DNA of 64,000 bases from Bin87 sp965207585 (GTDB lineage Bacteria; Chloroflexota; Dehalococcoidia; Lucifugimonadales; UBA3495). The notes beneath the pieces are model-generated. The model was not told the origin of the DNA and did not search any database. It worked only from the letters and a program-made list of their open reading frames with translations. The translations under genes and the position numbers were made by a program. Below are positions 25,446-33,445 of this stretch, piece after piece. The stretch is taken from assembly GCA_965207585.1 (NCBI GenBank), contig CBDBMT010000003.1:62001-126000 (forward strand). The letters run 5' to 3'. Each line of letters starts with the position of its first letter. The stretch's first letter is position 1.

Positions 25446-25460
25446 CACTACCTTCCGCGG

Positions 25461-26378
25461 TCATGCAATCAGTCCTCCAACTACGACCATAGCCACGCCG
25501 CCGACTGCCATCAGCGTGCCGATGACCAGTTCCCTCGTGATGGGTTCGGTCCGGCGCAGGAACAGCCGCGCCAGGATCAGCGTGACCAGCGGGTTGCACG
25601 ACACGATGGGCGACAGCACCAGAATGCTAGACCCCTCGCGCGTCACTGCGAAGTATATCGAAATTACGGCGCAGGCCGCCGCAAATCCGGCCAGGAACAC
25701 GTACACCGGCGCCCAACCGGAACTGGTCGATCTCTGGACGGCCTCGCGTCCGTAGATGGGCGACAGCACCAGCGTGGCGAAGAACATGCTCCCCGCAGCC
25801 ATGATCAGGGGCGATCCGAACTGGATGCTGAGCACCCTGCCACTCAGCGTGCCCGCTCCATAGCAGGCCGCGGCGAACAACGCCAGCACGTAGCCGAGCA
25901 CCGATTTCCAGTCACTGCCCCAGCTCTGGCGGAGGAAGTTTCCGCTGGTCAGCGCCAACCCGAGCACGACGACCACGGTTCCGACGCCAAGCAGGACGTT
26001 CAGGTGCTCGTCGAAACCGGTCACCCGCATTCGCGTGAGGGTGATTGCGTACAGGGCGGAGAAAAGCGCCGCGCTGCCCACGATTGGCGTGACGCGAGCG
26101 GCTCCGATCAGGCTGATGGCAATGTACTGCTGGGAGCGTCCGCCGATGTAGGACAGCATGCCGTTGCCCAGCAGCCACACCATGGCGATGGCCGGCATCG
26201 CGATTATCGCGTCCAGCTCGAAGATCAGCGCCAGCGCACTCGCCAGCGACGTCGATGCCACCATCGAGACCAACGCCGAGGGCATGGGCCGCATGGCCTG
26301 CATCCCCAGTCGGGCCAGCACCGCGGAACTGCCGAACCCCAGCACCGCAATGCACGCGAGACCCAGCGACAGCAGCAT
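25461..26378 (-). CDS. EamA/DMT-family transporter
   Basis: This 305-residue protein has ten hydrophobic helices in two five-helix repeats, typical of drug/metabolite transporters. The second repeat begins SVLGYVLALFAAACYGAG, and the last helices include VLSPIVSCNPLVTLILARLFL and TLMAVGGVAMVVVGG. Its solute is unknown, but its place between purQ and purL, with a 2-base gap after purQ, suggests purine-related export or simple co-regulation. Confidence 0.85.
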   Translation of the reverse strand: MLLSLGLACIAVLGFGSSAVLARLGMQAMRPMPSALVSMVASTSLASALALIFELDAIIAMPAIAMVWLLGNGMLSYIGGRSQQYIAISLIGAARVTPIVGSAALFSALYAITLTRMRVTGFDEHLNVLLGVGTVVVVLGLALTSGNFLRQSWGSDWKSVLGYVLALFAAACYGAGTLSGRVLSIQFGSPLIMAAGSMFFATLVLSPIYGREAVQRSTSSGWAPVYVFLAGFAAACAVISIYFAVTREGSSILVLSPIVSCNPLVTLILARLFLRRTEPITRELVIGTLMAVGGVAMVVVGGLIA

Positions 26379-26380
26379 CC

Positions 26381-27076
26381 CTAGAGTTTGGCTCCGGCGT
26401 CAATCATGGACCCGAAAATCAGGTTGCCATCGTCCGAGCCCAGCAGCGTCTCGCAGCTCCTCTCGGGGTGGGGCATCATGCCCAGAACGTTGCGGCCCTC
26501 GTTGATGATGCCCGCGATGTTGTCCACCGACCCATTGGGATTCGCGTCTGCCGTAACCGAGCCGTCGGGATCGCAGTAGCGGAACAGGATCCTGCCCTGC
26601 TCCTCCAGTTGGGCGATGGTGGATGCGTCCGCGTAGTAGTTGCCCTCGCCGTGGGATACCGGCACCGCCAATGCCTGTCCGTCGCTGCAACGGCTGGTGA
26701 ACGGCGTGTCCGTCCTTTCCGTGCGCAGGTGCGTCCATTGGCAACGGTATCCCAGGTGTCCGTTGCGGCGCAATGCGCCCGGCAGCAGACCGGCCTCACA
26801 CAAGATCTGGAAACCGTTGCAGATCCCGATGACCAACCCGCCCTCGGCGGCAAAGTGCCGCACCGCGTCCATCACCGGAGAGAAGCGAGCGATGGCTCCG
26901 GCGCGCAGGTAGTCGCCGTAGGAAAACCCGCCGGGCACTATGATGGCGTCATACCCATCGACGCTGTCTTCCTTGTGCCAGATATAGTCGGCTTCCTGCC
27001 CCAGCACTCCGTTGACGGCGTGGTGGCAGTCGGTGTCGCTCCAGGTTCCCGGGAAGACCAGGATGCCGAAACGCAT
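26381..27076 (-). CDS. purQ: Phosphoribosylformylglycinamidine synthase subunit PurQ
   Basis: This 231-residue class I glutamine amidotransferase has FGILVFPGTWSDTDCHHA, the GGFSYGDYLRAGAIAR loop, the nucleophile Cys in GLVIGICNGFQILCEAGLLPG, and the His/Glu pair in MMPHPERS. It hydrolyses glutamine and passes ammonia to PurL. It starts 8 bases after the YqeY-like gene. Confidence 0.96.
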   Translation of the reverse strand: MRFGILVFPGTWSDTDCHHAVNGVLGQEADYIWHKEDSVDGYDAIIVPGGFSYGDYLRAGAIARFSPVMDAVRHFAAEGGLVIGICNGFQILCEAGLLPGALRRNGHLGYRCQWTHLRTERTDTPFTSRCSDGQALAVPVSHGEGNYYADASTIAQLEEQGRILFRYCDPDGSVTADANPNGSVDNIAGIINEGRNVLGMMPHPERSCETLLGSDDGNLIFGSMIDAGAKL

Positions 27077-27084
27077 ACGTCGGA

Positions 27085-27540
27085 TCAGCCCGTCGCTTCC
27101 AGGAGACGTGACACGATGGCGTTTACCTGGCTGCCATCGGCTTTGCCGCGCACCTGGGGCATGATGCGTCCCATGACCTTGCCGCGGTCGCCCGGTCCGG
27201 CGGCTCCGGTGTCGGCGATGGCCTGGCGGGCAAGGACCTCGATTTCGTCATCGCCCAGCTGCTCGGGCATGTACTCCAGGAGGATTGCCAGGGACGCTTC
27301 CTCCTTGGCCACAAGGTCGGCGCGGCCGCCTTGACCGAACATCTCGATGCTCTCCCGGCGATCCTTGACCTGCTTGGCTACCACGTCGGTGACGCCGCTC
27401 TCGTCCAGCTCGGTGAGATTGTTCTTCTCGGTCAACTGGATTTGGCTCTTGAGGAATCGCAGCGTTTCCAGGCGCTCGCGGGCGCGGGCGCGCATGGCGT
27501 TGCGGATGTCCTCGTCCAGCCGATCCTTGATGGTAACCAT
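27085..27540 (-). CDS. GatB/YqeY domain protein
   Basis: This 151-residue protein reads VTIKDRLDEDIRNAMRARARERLETLRFLKSQI, then DVVAKQVKDRRESIEMF, EEASLAILLEYMPEQL and RGKVMGRIMPQVRGKADGSQVN. This is the complete YqeY-like helical domain related to the tail of GatB; such stand-alone proteins are suspected to bind tRNA. The ATG at 27540 matches the family start; a longer frame to 27615 lacks similarity. First gene of the purQ/purL operon. Confidence 0.93.
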   Translation of the reverse strand: MVTIKDRLDEDIRNAMRARARERLETLRFLKSQIQLTEKNNLTELDESGVTDVVAKQVKDRRESIEMFGQGGRADLVAKEEASLAILLEYMPEQLGDDEIEVLARQAIADTGAAGPGDRGKVMGRIMPQVRGKADGSQVNAIVSRLLEATG

Positions 27541-27668
27541 AGCGCCGCCGCCTTTCGCATCTCTCGTTTCTATTGGGATTGCGCAGCCGCAATTCGCACG
27601 GCCCGTAATCCCCACGACGAGGAAGTCGTTAAATGCTACACCCCGACCGGGCTGAGTCGCAACCGTGC

Positions 27669-27674
27669 TATACT
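27669..27674 (+). promoter_or_regulatory. Candidate -10 element of tRNA-Leu
   Basis: TATACT lies 12 bases before the tRNA 5' end. No convincing -35 hexamer is seen. Confidence 0.35.
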
Positions 27675-27685
27675 GAAACCGTCCG

Positions 27686-27772
27686 GCCGAAGTGGCGGAA
27701 TGGTAGACGCGCCGGTCTCAAAAACCGGTGGGAGAATATCCCGTGTCGGTTCGAGTCCGACCTTCGGCACCA
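27686..27772 (+). tRNA. tRNA-Leu (CAA anticodon), CCA encoded
   Basis: The acceptor GCCGAAG pairs with CTTCGGC. The D-arm is TGGCGGAATGGTAGACG, the anticodon stem CCGGT/ACCGG encloses CTCAAAA (anticodon CAA, reading UUG), the variable arm is long, the T-arm is TCGGTTCGAGTCCGA, and discriminator A plus CCA follow. Confidence 0.95.
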
Positions 27773-28257
27773 CGTTCTCAATAACGGGTGGTTCACGCTT
27801 GTTTTTGGTATCAACAAGCGGTAAACCGCCCCTTTTTTCGCTCTGACGTGGGACGATTGTGGGACAAACTCACACTAAACCACCGGACCTGGCACGTCTG
27901 TACGGCATCAAACCGCGCACGGAGACCGGCCATCAGACACCCGATTTCTTTATGATCCGTTTCCGGGAACGCCGGACCAACTGTGTTAGGTCTGTCCCAC
28001 GTAGGGCCGGATGTGGGCCGGTCAGCTGGCGGCGTCGCCCTTGCGGTTCACGTGTGGCGGTTTGCGAACAACTGACGCAGGGCGGCTTACCCCCGGATCC
28101 TCCGCCTAGAGACTGACCAAGACCAACGGAGTCTTCCGTTCATATTGTGTCTTTCAAATGCAGGTTCTTGATTTCATCCAGTTTGGTGGAGGGGTGGTTA
28201 GTGCGGCGCTACAATTGGGCTTCGCTTAACAATGCGTTGTCCGAGCCGGCGGTGGGA
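27773..28257. other. Intergenic region with a terminator-like hairpin, no supported gene
   Basis: About 485 bases. GCGGTAAACCGC followed by CCCCTTTTTTCG (about 27818-27840) is a plausible terminator for tRNA-Leu. The rest has one small arginine-rich open frame (27859-28116) without similarity or a ribosome-binding site, which I do not call a gene. Confidence 0.55.
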
Positions 28258-29169
28258 TCAGTACCAGTCATAGGGAGTGCCGGGACGCCGCGCCCAAGCC
28301 GACCGACCCAGTTTCCGCATCGCCGGCCCCAACGCCGACATCAGCCGTGTCCACTCCTCTGCGTCGGTGTGCCGCCACATGCCGTGCCCGGGGAACACCC
28401 ACTCCACCGGCAGCGTGGCGATCATGTCCATGGTGTCCGCCAGGACCTCCCACGAGTGGAACGTCTGGTTCGGGGTCACGTCGAACTCGCCCCGTCTTTG
28501 ATTCCAGAGCAAGGTGTCTCCGGTGAACAGGCACCGTTCGTCCACGTGATACAGGACGTGCCCCCGGGTGTGCCCCGGGGCTGGGATTGCGCCAACGCCT
28601 GGGGATATGAGGACCGTAGTGGAGCCGTCCAGCAGGTCGGTGGCGTAGGGGGCGGCGTCGGCGTCGGCCTCGCCGATCCAGACCCGGGCTCCGTAACGCT
28701 CCGCCCATCGGTCGGCGTCAGCCACGTCGTCCCGGTGGCTCAGCAACACGTGGGCGATGCCTTCCAGCCGGTCAACGCTGGAGGCCAGCGGCCGGCTGAA
28801 CCGGGGAGAATCGATCATCAGATTCCCCTCCGGTCGCAAAACCAGGTAGGAGTGGCAGCCGAAGGACGACAGGGCGTTGTTGCCCAGGGCCAGGATCCCG
28901 TCGGTCATTTGGTAGGGAAACACCCCCTCCGGTTCCCGGGGCTGTTCCCGCTGGCCTATCGACTTGGTGGGGCAAGCCCCGGCAGCGCGCCACAGCGCAG
29001 CCTCCTGTTCCTCTCCCACCGGCTGGCGAGCCACGAAGGAACGGCCCGCGTCATCCATATCGATCAGGCCCGGCGCCCAGTGCCTCGCGGCGTCGCACCT
29101 CACGCAGCGGGTGTCCACGTACCAGAGACCGGGCGCGTTGCGGACATTGGCTTGGTCGGCTCGCGGCAT
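28258..29169 (-). CDS. Ferredoxin-like domain fused to MBL-fold hydrolase
   Basis: This 303-residue protein has an N-terminal segment WYVDTRCVRCDAARHWAP and GACPTKSIG that imitates a bacterial ferredoxin half (CxxCxx, later CP). The third cluster Cys is Ala, so a complete [4Fe-4S] site is doubtful. An MBL fold follows: GCHSYLVLRPEGNLMIDSPRF, a variant metal motif LLSHRDDVADADRW, GHTRGHVLYH, LFTGDTLLW and FPGHGMWRH. Similar ferredoxin-MBL proteins occur in cyanobacteria and plants. It ends about 55 bases after its neighbour repeat-free spacer and is divergent from 29403. Confidence 0.82.
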   Translation of the reverse strand: MPRADQANVRNAPGLWYVDTRCVRCDAARHWAPGLIDMDDAGRSFVARQPVGEEQEAALWRAAGACPTKSIGQREQPREPEGVFPYQMTDGILALGNNALSSFGCHSYLVLRPEGNLMIDSPRFSRPLASSVDRLEGIAHVLLSHRDDVADADRWAERYGARVWIGEADADAAPYATDLLDGSTTVLISPGVGAIPAPGHTRGHVLYHVDERCLFTGDTLLWNQRRGEFDVTPNQTFHSWEVLADTMDMIATLPVEWVFPGHGMWRHTDAEEWTRLMSALGPAMRKLGRSAWARRPGTPYDWY

Positions 29170-29402
29170 TGATGAGACCCTCCAACTTTTCTATACTGAT
29201 CCCATTATAAAGAACTCGCGCCGATGAACTGGACCAGGCCAGCCGGACCCGTCTGCTGTCAGCGTCGCTGGTGCCTTCAAGGTCTACAATCGCGCCACAA
29301 AGGCAAGGGTGCTCCTGAGAATGCAGTTCATGGCCGCGCTCAACACTGGCATACTCCGAATAGCACCGACGGCCCCAGCATAAACCGACAGGAGCTGACG
29401 CC

Positions 29403-30497
29403 ATGACCGACACAATTCGCGTGGGAATCATCGGGGCCAACGCCAACTACGGCTGGAGCAAGCGGGCCCACCTGCCCGCACTGCTGGGAATGCCCGACTT
29501 CGAGCTGACGGCAGTCTGCACCTCCCGCCCCGAAACCGCAGAGGAATCCAAGGCGTTCTACGGCGCAAAACTGGCCTTCCACGACTACACCGAGATGGCC
29601 AACCATCCCGACGTTGACCTGGTGGTGGTATCGGTCAGCGTCCCGGCCCATTACGGCATGGTGACAGCCGGGTTGCAGGCCGGCAAGCACGTCTTCTGCG
29701 AGTGGCCGCTGGGAGCCAACACCGTCGAGGCCGTCGAGCTGGCCAGCCTGGCCCACGACAAGGGAGTACGCACCCTCATCGGCTTGCAGGCCCGCGGCGG
29801 CCCCGCGCTGCTGCGCCTTCGGCAACTGGTGGCCGAGGGGTACGTGGGCGATATGCTGTCTTGCAACATGACCATGTTCCTCCCCGGCCTGATGGGACGC
29901 GGCGTAGACCGCGCCTGGATGGCCGACCGGGCCAATGGCGCCAACAGCCTCAGCATCGCCTCCGGCCACGCCCTCGACATCTTCTGCCACTGCGTCGGCG
30001 AGTTCAGCGAGTTGTCCGCCCAGGTCAGCGTGCAACTGGGCCAGTGGAGCACCGGCGACGGCAACACCGTGGACGTGAGCGCGCCCGACAACGTGATGGT
30101 GAGCGGCACGCTGGAAAACGGCGCGGCGGCCTCGGCCCACATCGCCACCATCCCCTGGAACGGCAGCGGCTGGCGCATGGAGGTCTACGGCACCCAGGGC
30201 ACTCTGTCGGCCCGCTCCCAGGAGATGGTGCAGTACGGCAACGTCCAGCTCTATGGCGCCCAAGGCGCCGGACAACCCTTGCAGCCGCTGGAAGTGCCGT
30301 CCCGCTTGTCGCTGGCTCCGGAGGGCGTACCGGCGGGCGAGCCGCATAATGTGGCCCAGCTTTATCGCTTCATCGGCGACGCCATCCGCGACGGTTCAGA
30401 CGCGCAGCCCGATTTCGACACCGCCGTTGCCCGCCACCGCTTCCTCGACCTCCTGCAACAGTCGTCGGACGAGGGCCGGAGGGTCAAGGTGGGATAA
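29403..30497 (+). CDS. Gfo/Idh/MocA-family oxidoreductase
   Basis: This 364-residue protein has the N-terminal NAD(P) motif VGIIGANANYGWSKRAHLPAL and then DFELTAVCTSRPETAEE, DVDLVVVSVSVPAHYGMV and KHVFCEWPLGANTVEAVEL (the EKP-type catalytic Lys motif reads EWP). The alpha/beta C-terminal domain contains NGAAASAHIATIPWNGSGWRMEVYGTQGTL. The EWP in place of EKP loses the conserved Lys seen in many family members. Substrate unknown, probably a sugar or inositol derivative by family. It precedes an LLM monooxygenase by 43 bases. Confidence 0.88.
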   Translation: MTDTIRVGIIGANANYGWSKRAHLPALLGMPDFELTAVCTSRPETAEESKAFYGAKLAFHDYTEMANHPDVDLVVVSVSVPAHYGMVTAGLQAGKHVFCEWPLGANTVEAVELASLAHDKGVRTLIGLQARGGPALLRLRQLVAEGYVGDMLSCNMTMFLPGLMGRGVDRAWMADRANGANSLSIASGHALDIFCHCVGEFSELSAQVSVQLGQWSTGDGNTVDVSAPDNVMVSGTLENGAAASAHIATIPWNGSGWRMEVYGTQGTLSARSQEMVQYGNVQLYGAQGAGQPLQPLEVPSRLSLAPEGVPAGEPHNVAQLYRFIGDAIRDGSDAQPDFDTAVARHRFLDLLQQSSDEGRRVKVG

Positions 30498-30540
30498 AAT
30501 GCGGGCCGGGTTGCCCGGCAAGGAGTCAGGAGCAAGAAGC

Positions 30541-31647
30541 GTGTCCATGCAAATCGGCATGTTCTATCAGATGCAGGTCCCCAGGTCGTCGTCCCGTTCC
30601 TACGAGGCTGACCGGTTCCTGGAGATGCTTGACCAGGTGGCCTATGCGGAAGAGATGGGCCTGAGCAGCGTCTGGATGGCCGACCACCAGTTCCGTACCG
30701 AGTGGTCCCACTCCAGCGCCCCCGACGTAACCCTTGGCGCATTGAGCCAGCGCACCAGCCGGATGCGTCTGGGCATTGCCGTGGTGGTGCCCCCGGTGCA
30801 GCACCCTCTCCACATCGCCGCCCGCACCGCCACCCTGGACATTCTCAGCAAGGGAAGGGTTGACCTGGGGGTGGGCCGCTCCGGCTACCCCTACCAGATG
30901 GCCGCTTTCGGTACAGACCTGAAAGACGCCACCGGAATGGTGGAAGAGGCCCTGGAAATCATCCCGCAGGCATGGACCGAGGGAGAGTTCACCTACCAGG
31001 GCAACCACTATAAGATTCCCTTGCGCGAGGTCCACCCCAAGCCGGTCCAGCAGCCGCACCCGCCCATCTGGCTCGGTTGCAGCCAGGAAGACACGTTCCG
31101 GAAGGCGGGACTCATGGGCTTGGGCTGCCTGGCAATGGCCGGCGGCGGGGCTACAGGATTGGCTCCTCTCGTGCAAGCCTACCGGGGCGGCATCCGGAAC
31201 GCCAGTCCGACCACGGGGGTTGTCCACAACCGCGTCTCTGTAAGCACCGTGGCCATCTGCGGGGAGTCGCGCAAGAAGGTGCAGGAGCGCTCCGCCGAAT
31301 TGATCGACTGGTACCGCCATCAGCAGGCCCTACGGGACGTCCGCGTGTGGAGCGAACAGGACGCGTCCCGCGTTCCCGAAGACTACCGGTGGCACTACAC
31401 CCGCTCCACCGCGACCGACTCTCCAAAGCGCGAGGAAACATCATCCCTCGACCAGATAAGGAGTGGACGCTACTGCATCGGCGACCCCGACGACTGTATC
31501 CGCTACCTGGAAGCCTATGCCGAGGCGGGCGTGGACGAGGTCATGCCCCTGTTTCAGGTGGGCGGCATATCCCATGAGGAAGTGATGGATACGCTGCGTC
31601 TCTTCGGCAAGCACGTCATCCCCCACTTCAACGCGAAGGGAAGTTAG
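30541..31647 (+). CDS. LLM class flavin-dependent oxidoreductase
   Basis: This 368-residue luciferase-like TIM-barrel protein has MQIGMFYQMQVP, LDQVAYAEEMGLSSVWMADHQF, RTSRMRLGIAVVVPPVQHPLHIAARTATLDILSKGRVDLGVGRS, and HPKPVQQPHPPIWLG. It should bind FMN or F420 and oxygenate or reduce an organic substrate. A GTG at 30541 has AGGAG eight bases upstream; an ATG at 30547 is possible. It belongs to a set with 59640 and 60857, a typical expansion in SAR202-like genomes. Confidence 0.9.
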   Translation: MSMQIGMFYQMQVPRSSSRSYEADRFLEMLDQVAYAEEMGLSSVWMADHQFRTEWSHSSAPDVTLGALSQRTSRMRLGIAVVVPPVQHPLHIAARTATLDILSKGRVDLGVGRSGYPYQMAAFGTDLKDATGMVEEALEIIPQAWTEGEFTYQGNHYKIPLREVHPKPVQQPHPPIWLGCSQEDTFRKAGLMGLGCLAMAGGGATGLAPLVQAYRGGIRNASPTTGVVHNRVSVSTVAICGESRKKVQERSAELIDWYRHQQALRDVRVWSEQDASRVPEDYRWHYTRSTATDSPKREETSSLDQIRSGRYCIGDPDDCIRYLEAYAEAGVDEVMPLFQVGGISHEEVMDTLRLFGKHVIPHFNAKGS

Positions 31648-31680
31648 TCCTCGTTGGTTGGTTTTACGCCAAGCAGCCCT

Positions 31681-31771
31681 CGTCATTCCCGCTTTCGCGG
31701 GAATCCGGGAACCTCGGCAGATACAATTCTCCCGCGGCGGAGGCCCATAGATTCCCACGAAAGCGGGGGCG
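31681..31771. repeat. Palindromic intergenic repeat (copy D, diverged)
   Basis: CGTCATTCCCGCTTTCGCGG at the left and GATTCCCACGAAAGCGGGGGCG at the right form diverged inverted arms of the same repeat family as copies A-C. Confidence 0.7.
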
Positions 31772-31879
31772 TGTCTGCAATACCAACACATGCTGTGAAT
31801 ACCAGATCCCCCAACCACATCTCAAAAACGGTTCGGCCTATCGTCAAAATAGACCCGCCAAGTGTCTTGACGGACTAGT

Positions 31880-33445
31880 ATGCGGAGCCTCCGGCATTTC
31901 CACGCGTCGGTGGCGTTGAAGTCTGGGGAGAACCCTGCGGTGTGGTATCGTGCATCCCACTTCCGTCTGCCGACATATGTCGAACATGACGAGGGTGCGC
32001 TCCTGTTCGCCATGCCGCCATCCCTGATCCTGCGTATTACCGATAGCGTCTCTGGCCGAACTGCGGCCCTGCGGCTGGACTGCCCCGCGGACCACGGGGC
32101 CCCATTGGGTCGTTTGCTGGAACGTTACTTGAGAGACGCGCCAAACGACGACCGACTGATTCGGACCGGGGCAGTTACCGCTGAAGGTCTGCTGTCCTTG
32201 CGCAGTTTGCAGGATCTGGTGTACCGCTCCGACGACTCCGGCCGGCTCACCGACATCTTCGCAGGTGTGAAGTTTCTCCAGGAGGGCCGCCCAGCCTGCC
32301 TCGCCCAGCCGGCGTCGATTCAGTCGGCGGTGGCCGGCGATGTTCCGCTGGAATTGATCGATGTGGCGGTGGACCGCACTGACGCCGGTTATGACCGCAA
32401 CTGGACCGGCTTTCACCTTCGCCGTTGGAACCACGATGGGGATTTTTATGATGACTTCGTACGCAACGCCTTGGCTGCGGCCTACGGTATGAAGGAAAGC
32501 GCAACGGTGTTGCGGACGGATACTCCCTGCCGCCAACGAAAGTTAATCCGAGCCTTGGCGCTACGCATCTGGAACAGTGATTTCGAGAACTATTCGCGTT
32601 TCTCTAACGAAAGCTTGCGGTTCAAGACCGGGGACGAGACGGTGCGCAACATTGCCGCGGGTGGCGGCGGCATCTGCACCGAGAAGGTGCAGGCGTTGAA
32701 GTTCCTAACCGACCGCTACCAATTGGAGTCGGAATATCTGCTGGGAGGTCCCAATGCGCCGGGACCACTCCCGGTGGATCGGTTGCGGGAGATGCTCAAC
32801 ACCTTCGATTTCCGTTTCGCAAAACGGCATATGCGCTACTGGCAACACGCGGCGCTGCTGTATTGGGTGGACAGCGAACCCCTGTTGGTGGACGCCACCA
32901 ACGGCAACATCCCATTCCTTTTTCTCCGAGGTGATGATGCCCGCCGGCTGTTGTGCGACGACACGGCAGGCAACCGCCCCAGTGTACCGGTGCGTATGGT
33001 GGCGGAAACGGAAGACTATTACTATCACCGGGTCGAACAGGATATTCCACGAAACCTGTTTTTTGCTCTCGAAGGTTGGTTGGACGACGCTGACCTGGTG
33101 CAAGTTTTCGAGAACGAACTTGGCCTCTATCTGTCAAGGCGTCACTACGTGATGCCGCTACCCTATCGCAGCGAAGGGGCATATCGACGTTTGCAACGCC
33201 GGTACGAGGAACTTTGCCGCAACGCCGGTTTTCGGGTTGACTTGAGCGCGGACTGGAACCTGGACGGACCGGTGGGTCGGGAACTGACCGCCTGCTATCC
33301 AGCGGTAGCGGCGCGTCTGCTGGCGGCACAAGACAGACTGGTCGCCCGCTACGACTGGTGGGATTGTCCGGGCCACCGAGCCGGCCTGGCCGTGGTCGCT
33401 CTGAAACCGCCCTCCGCGGCCTCGCGTGCAGAGCAATCACCATGA
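31880..33445 (+). CDS. Transglutaminase/NAT-like cysteine-triad protein upstream of a second SecA
   Basis: This 521-residue protein has no signal peptide or membrane helix. Its centre has a papain-like triad in transglutaminase order: Cys266 in AAGGGGICTEKVQALKFLTDRY, His323 in YWQHAALLYWVDS and Asp338 in PLLVDATNGNIPFLF. Family knowledge: this fold includes transglutaminases, cysteine peptidases and arylamine N-acetyltransferases, which modify amines or proteins. The flanking halves are unlike anything I recognise. The stop overlaps the secA-like start (ATGA), so the two are translationally coupled. A role in modifying exported protein or polyamine is inference. Confidence 0.7.
   Translation: MRSLRHFHASVALKSGENPAVWYRASHFRLPTYVEHDEGALLFAMPPSLILRITDSVSGRTAALRLDCPADHGAPLGRLLERYLRDAPNDDRLIRTGAVTAEGLLSLRSLQDLVYRSDDSGRLTDIFAGVKFLQEGRPACLAQPASIQSAVAGDVPLELIDVAVDRTDAGYDRNWTGFHLRRWNHDGDFYDDFVRNALAAAYGMKESATVLRTDTPCRQRKLIRALALRIWNSDFENYSRFSNESLRFKTGDETVRNIAAGGGGICTEKVQALKFLTDRYQLESEYLLGGPNAPGPLPVDRLREMLNTFDFRFAKRHMRYWQHAALLYWVDSEPLLVDATNGNIPFLFLRGDDARRLLCDDTAGNRPSVPVRMVAETEDYYYHRVEQDIPRNLFFALEGWLDDADLVQVFENELGLYLSRRHYVMPLPYRSEGAYRRLQRRYEELCRNAGFRVDLSADWNLDGPVGRELTACYPAVAARLLAAQDRLVARYDWWDCPGHRAGLAVVALKPPSAASRAEQSP

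Noticed and set aside
27859..28116. 85-residue open frame after tRNA-Leu
   Set aside because: Arg/Pro-rich, no ribosome-binding site, no similarity; sits after a terminator.
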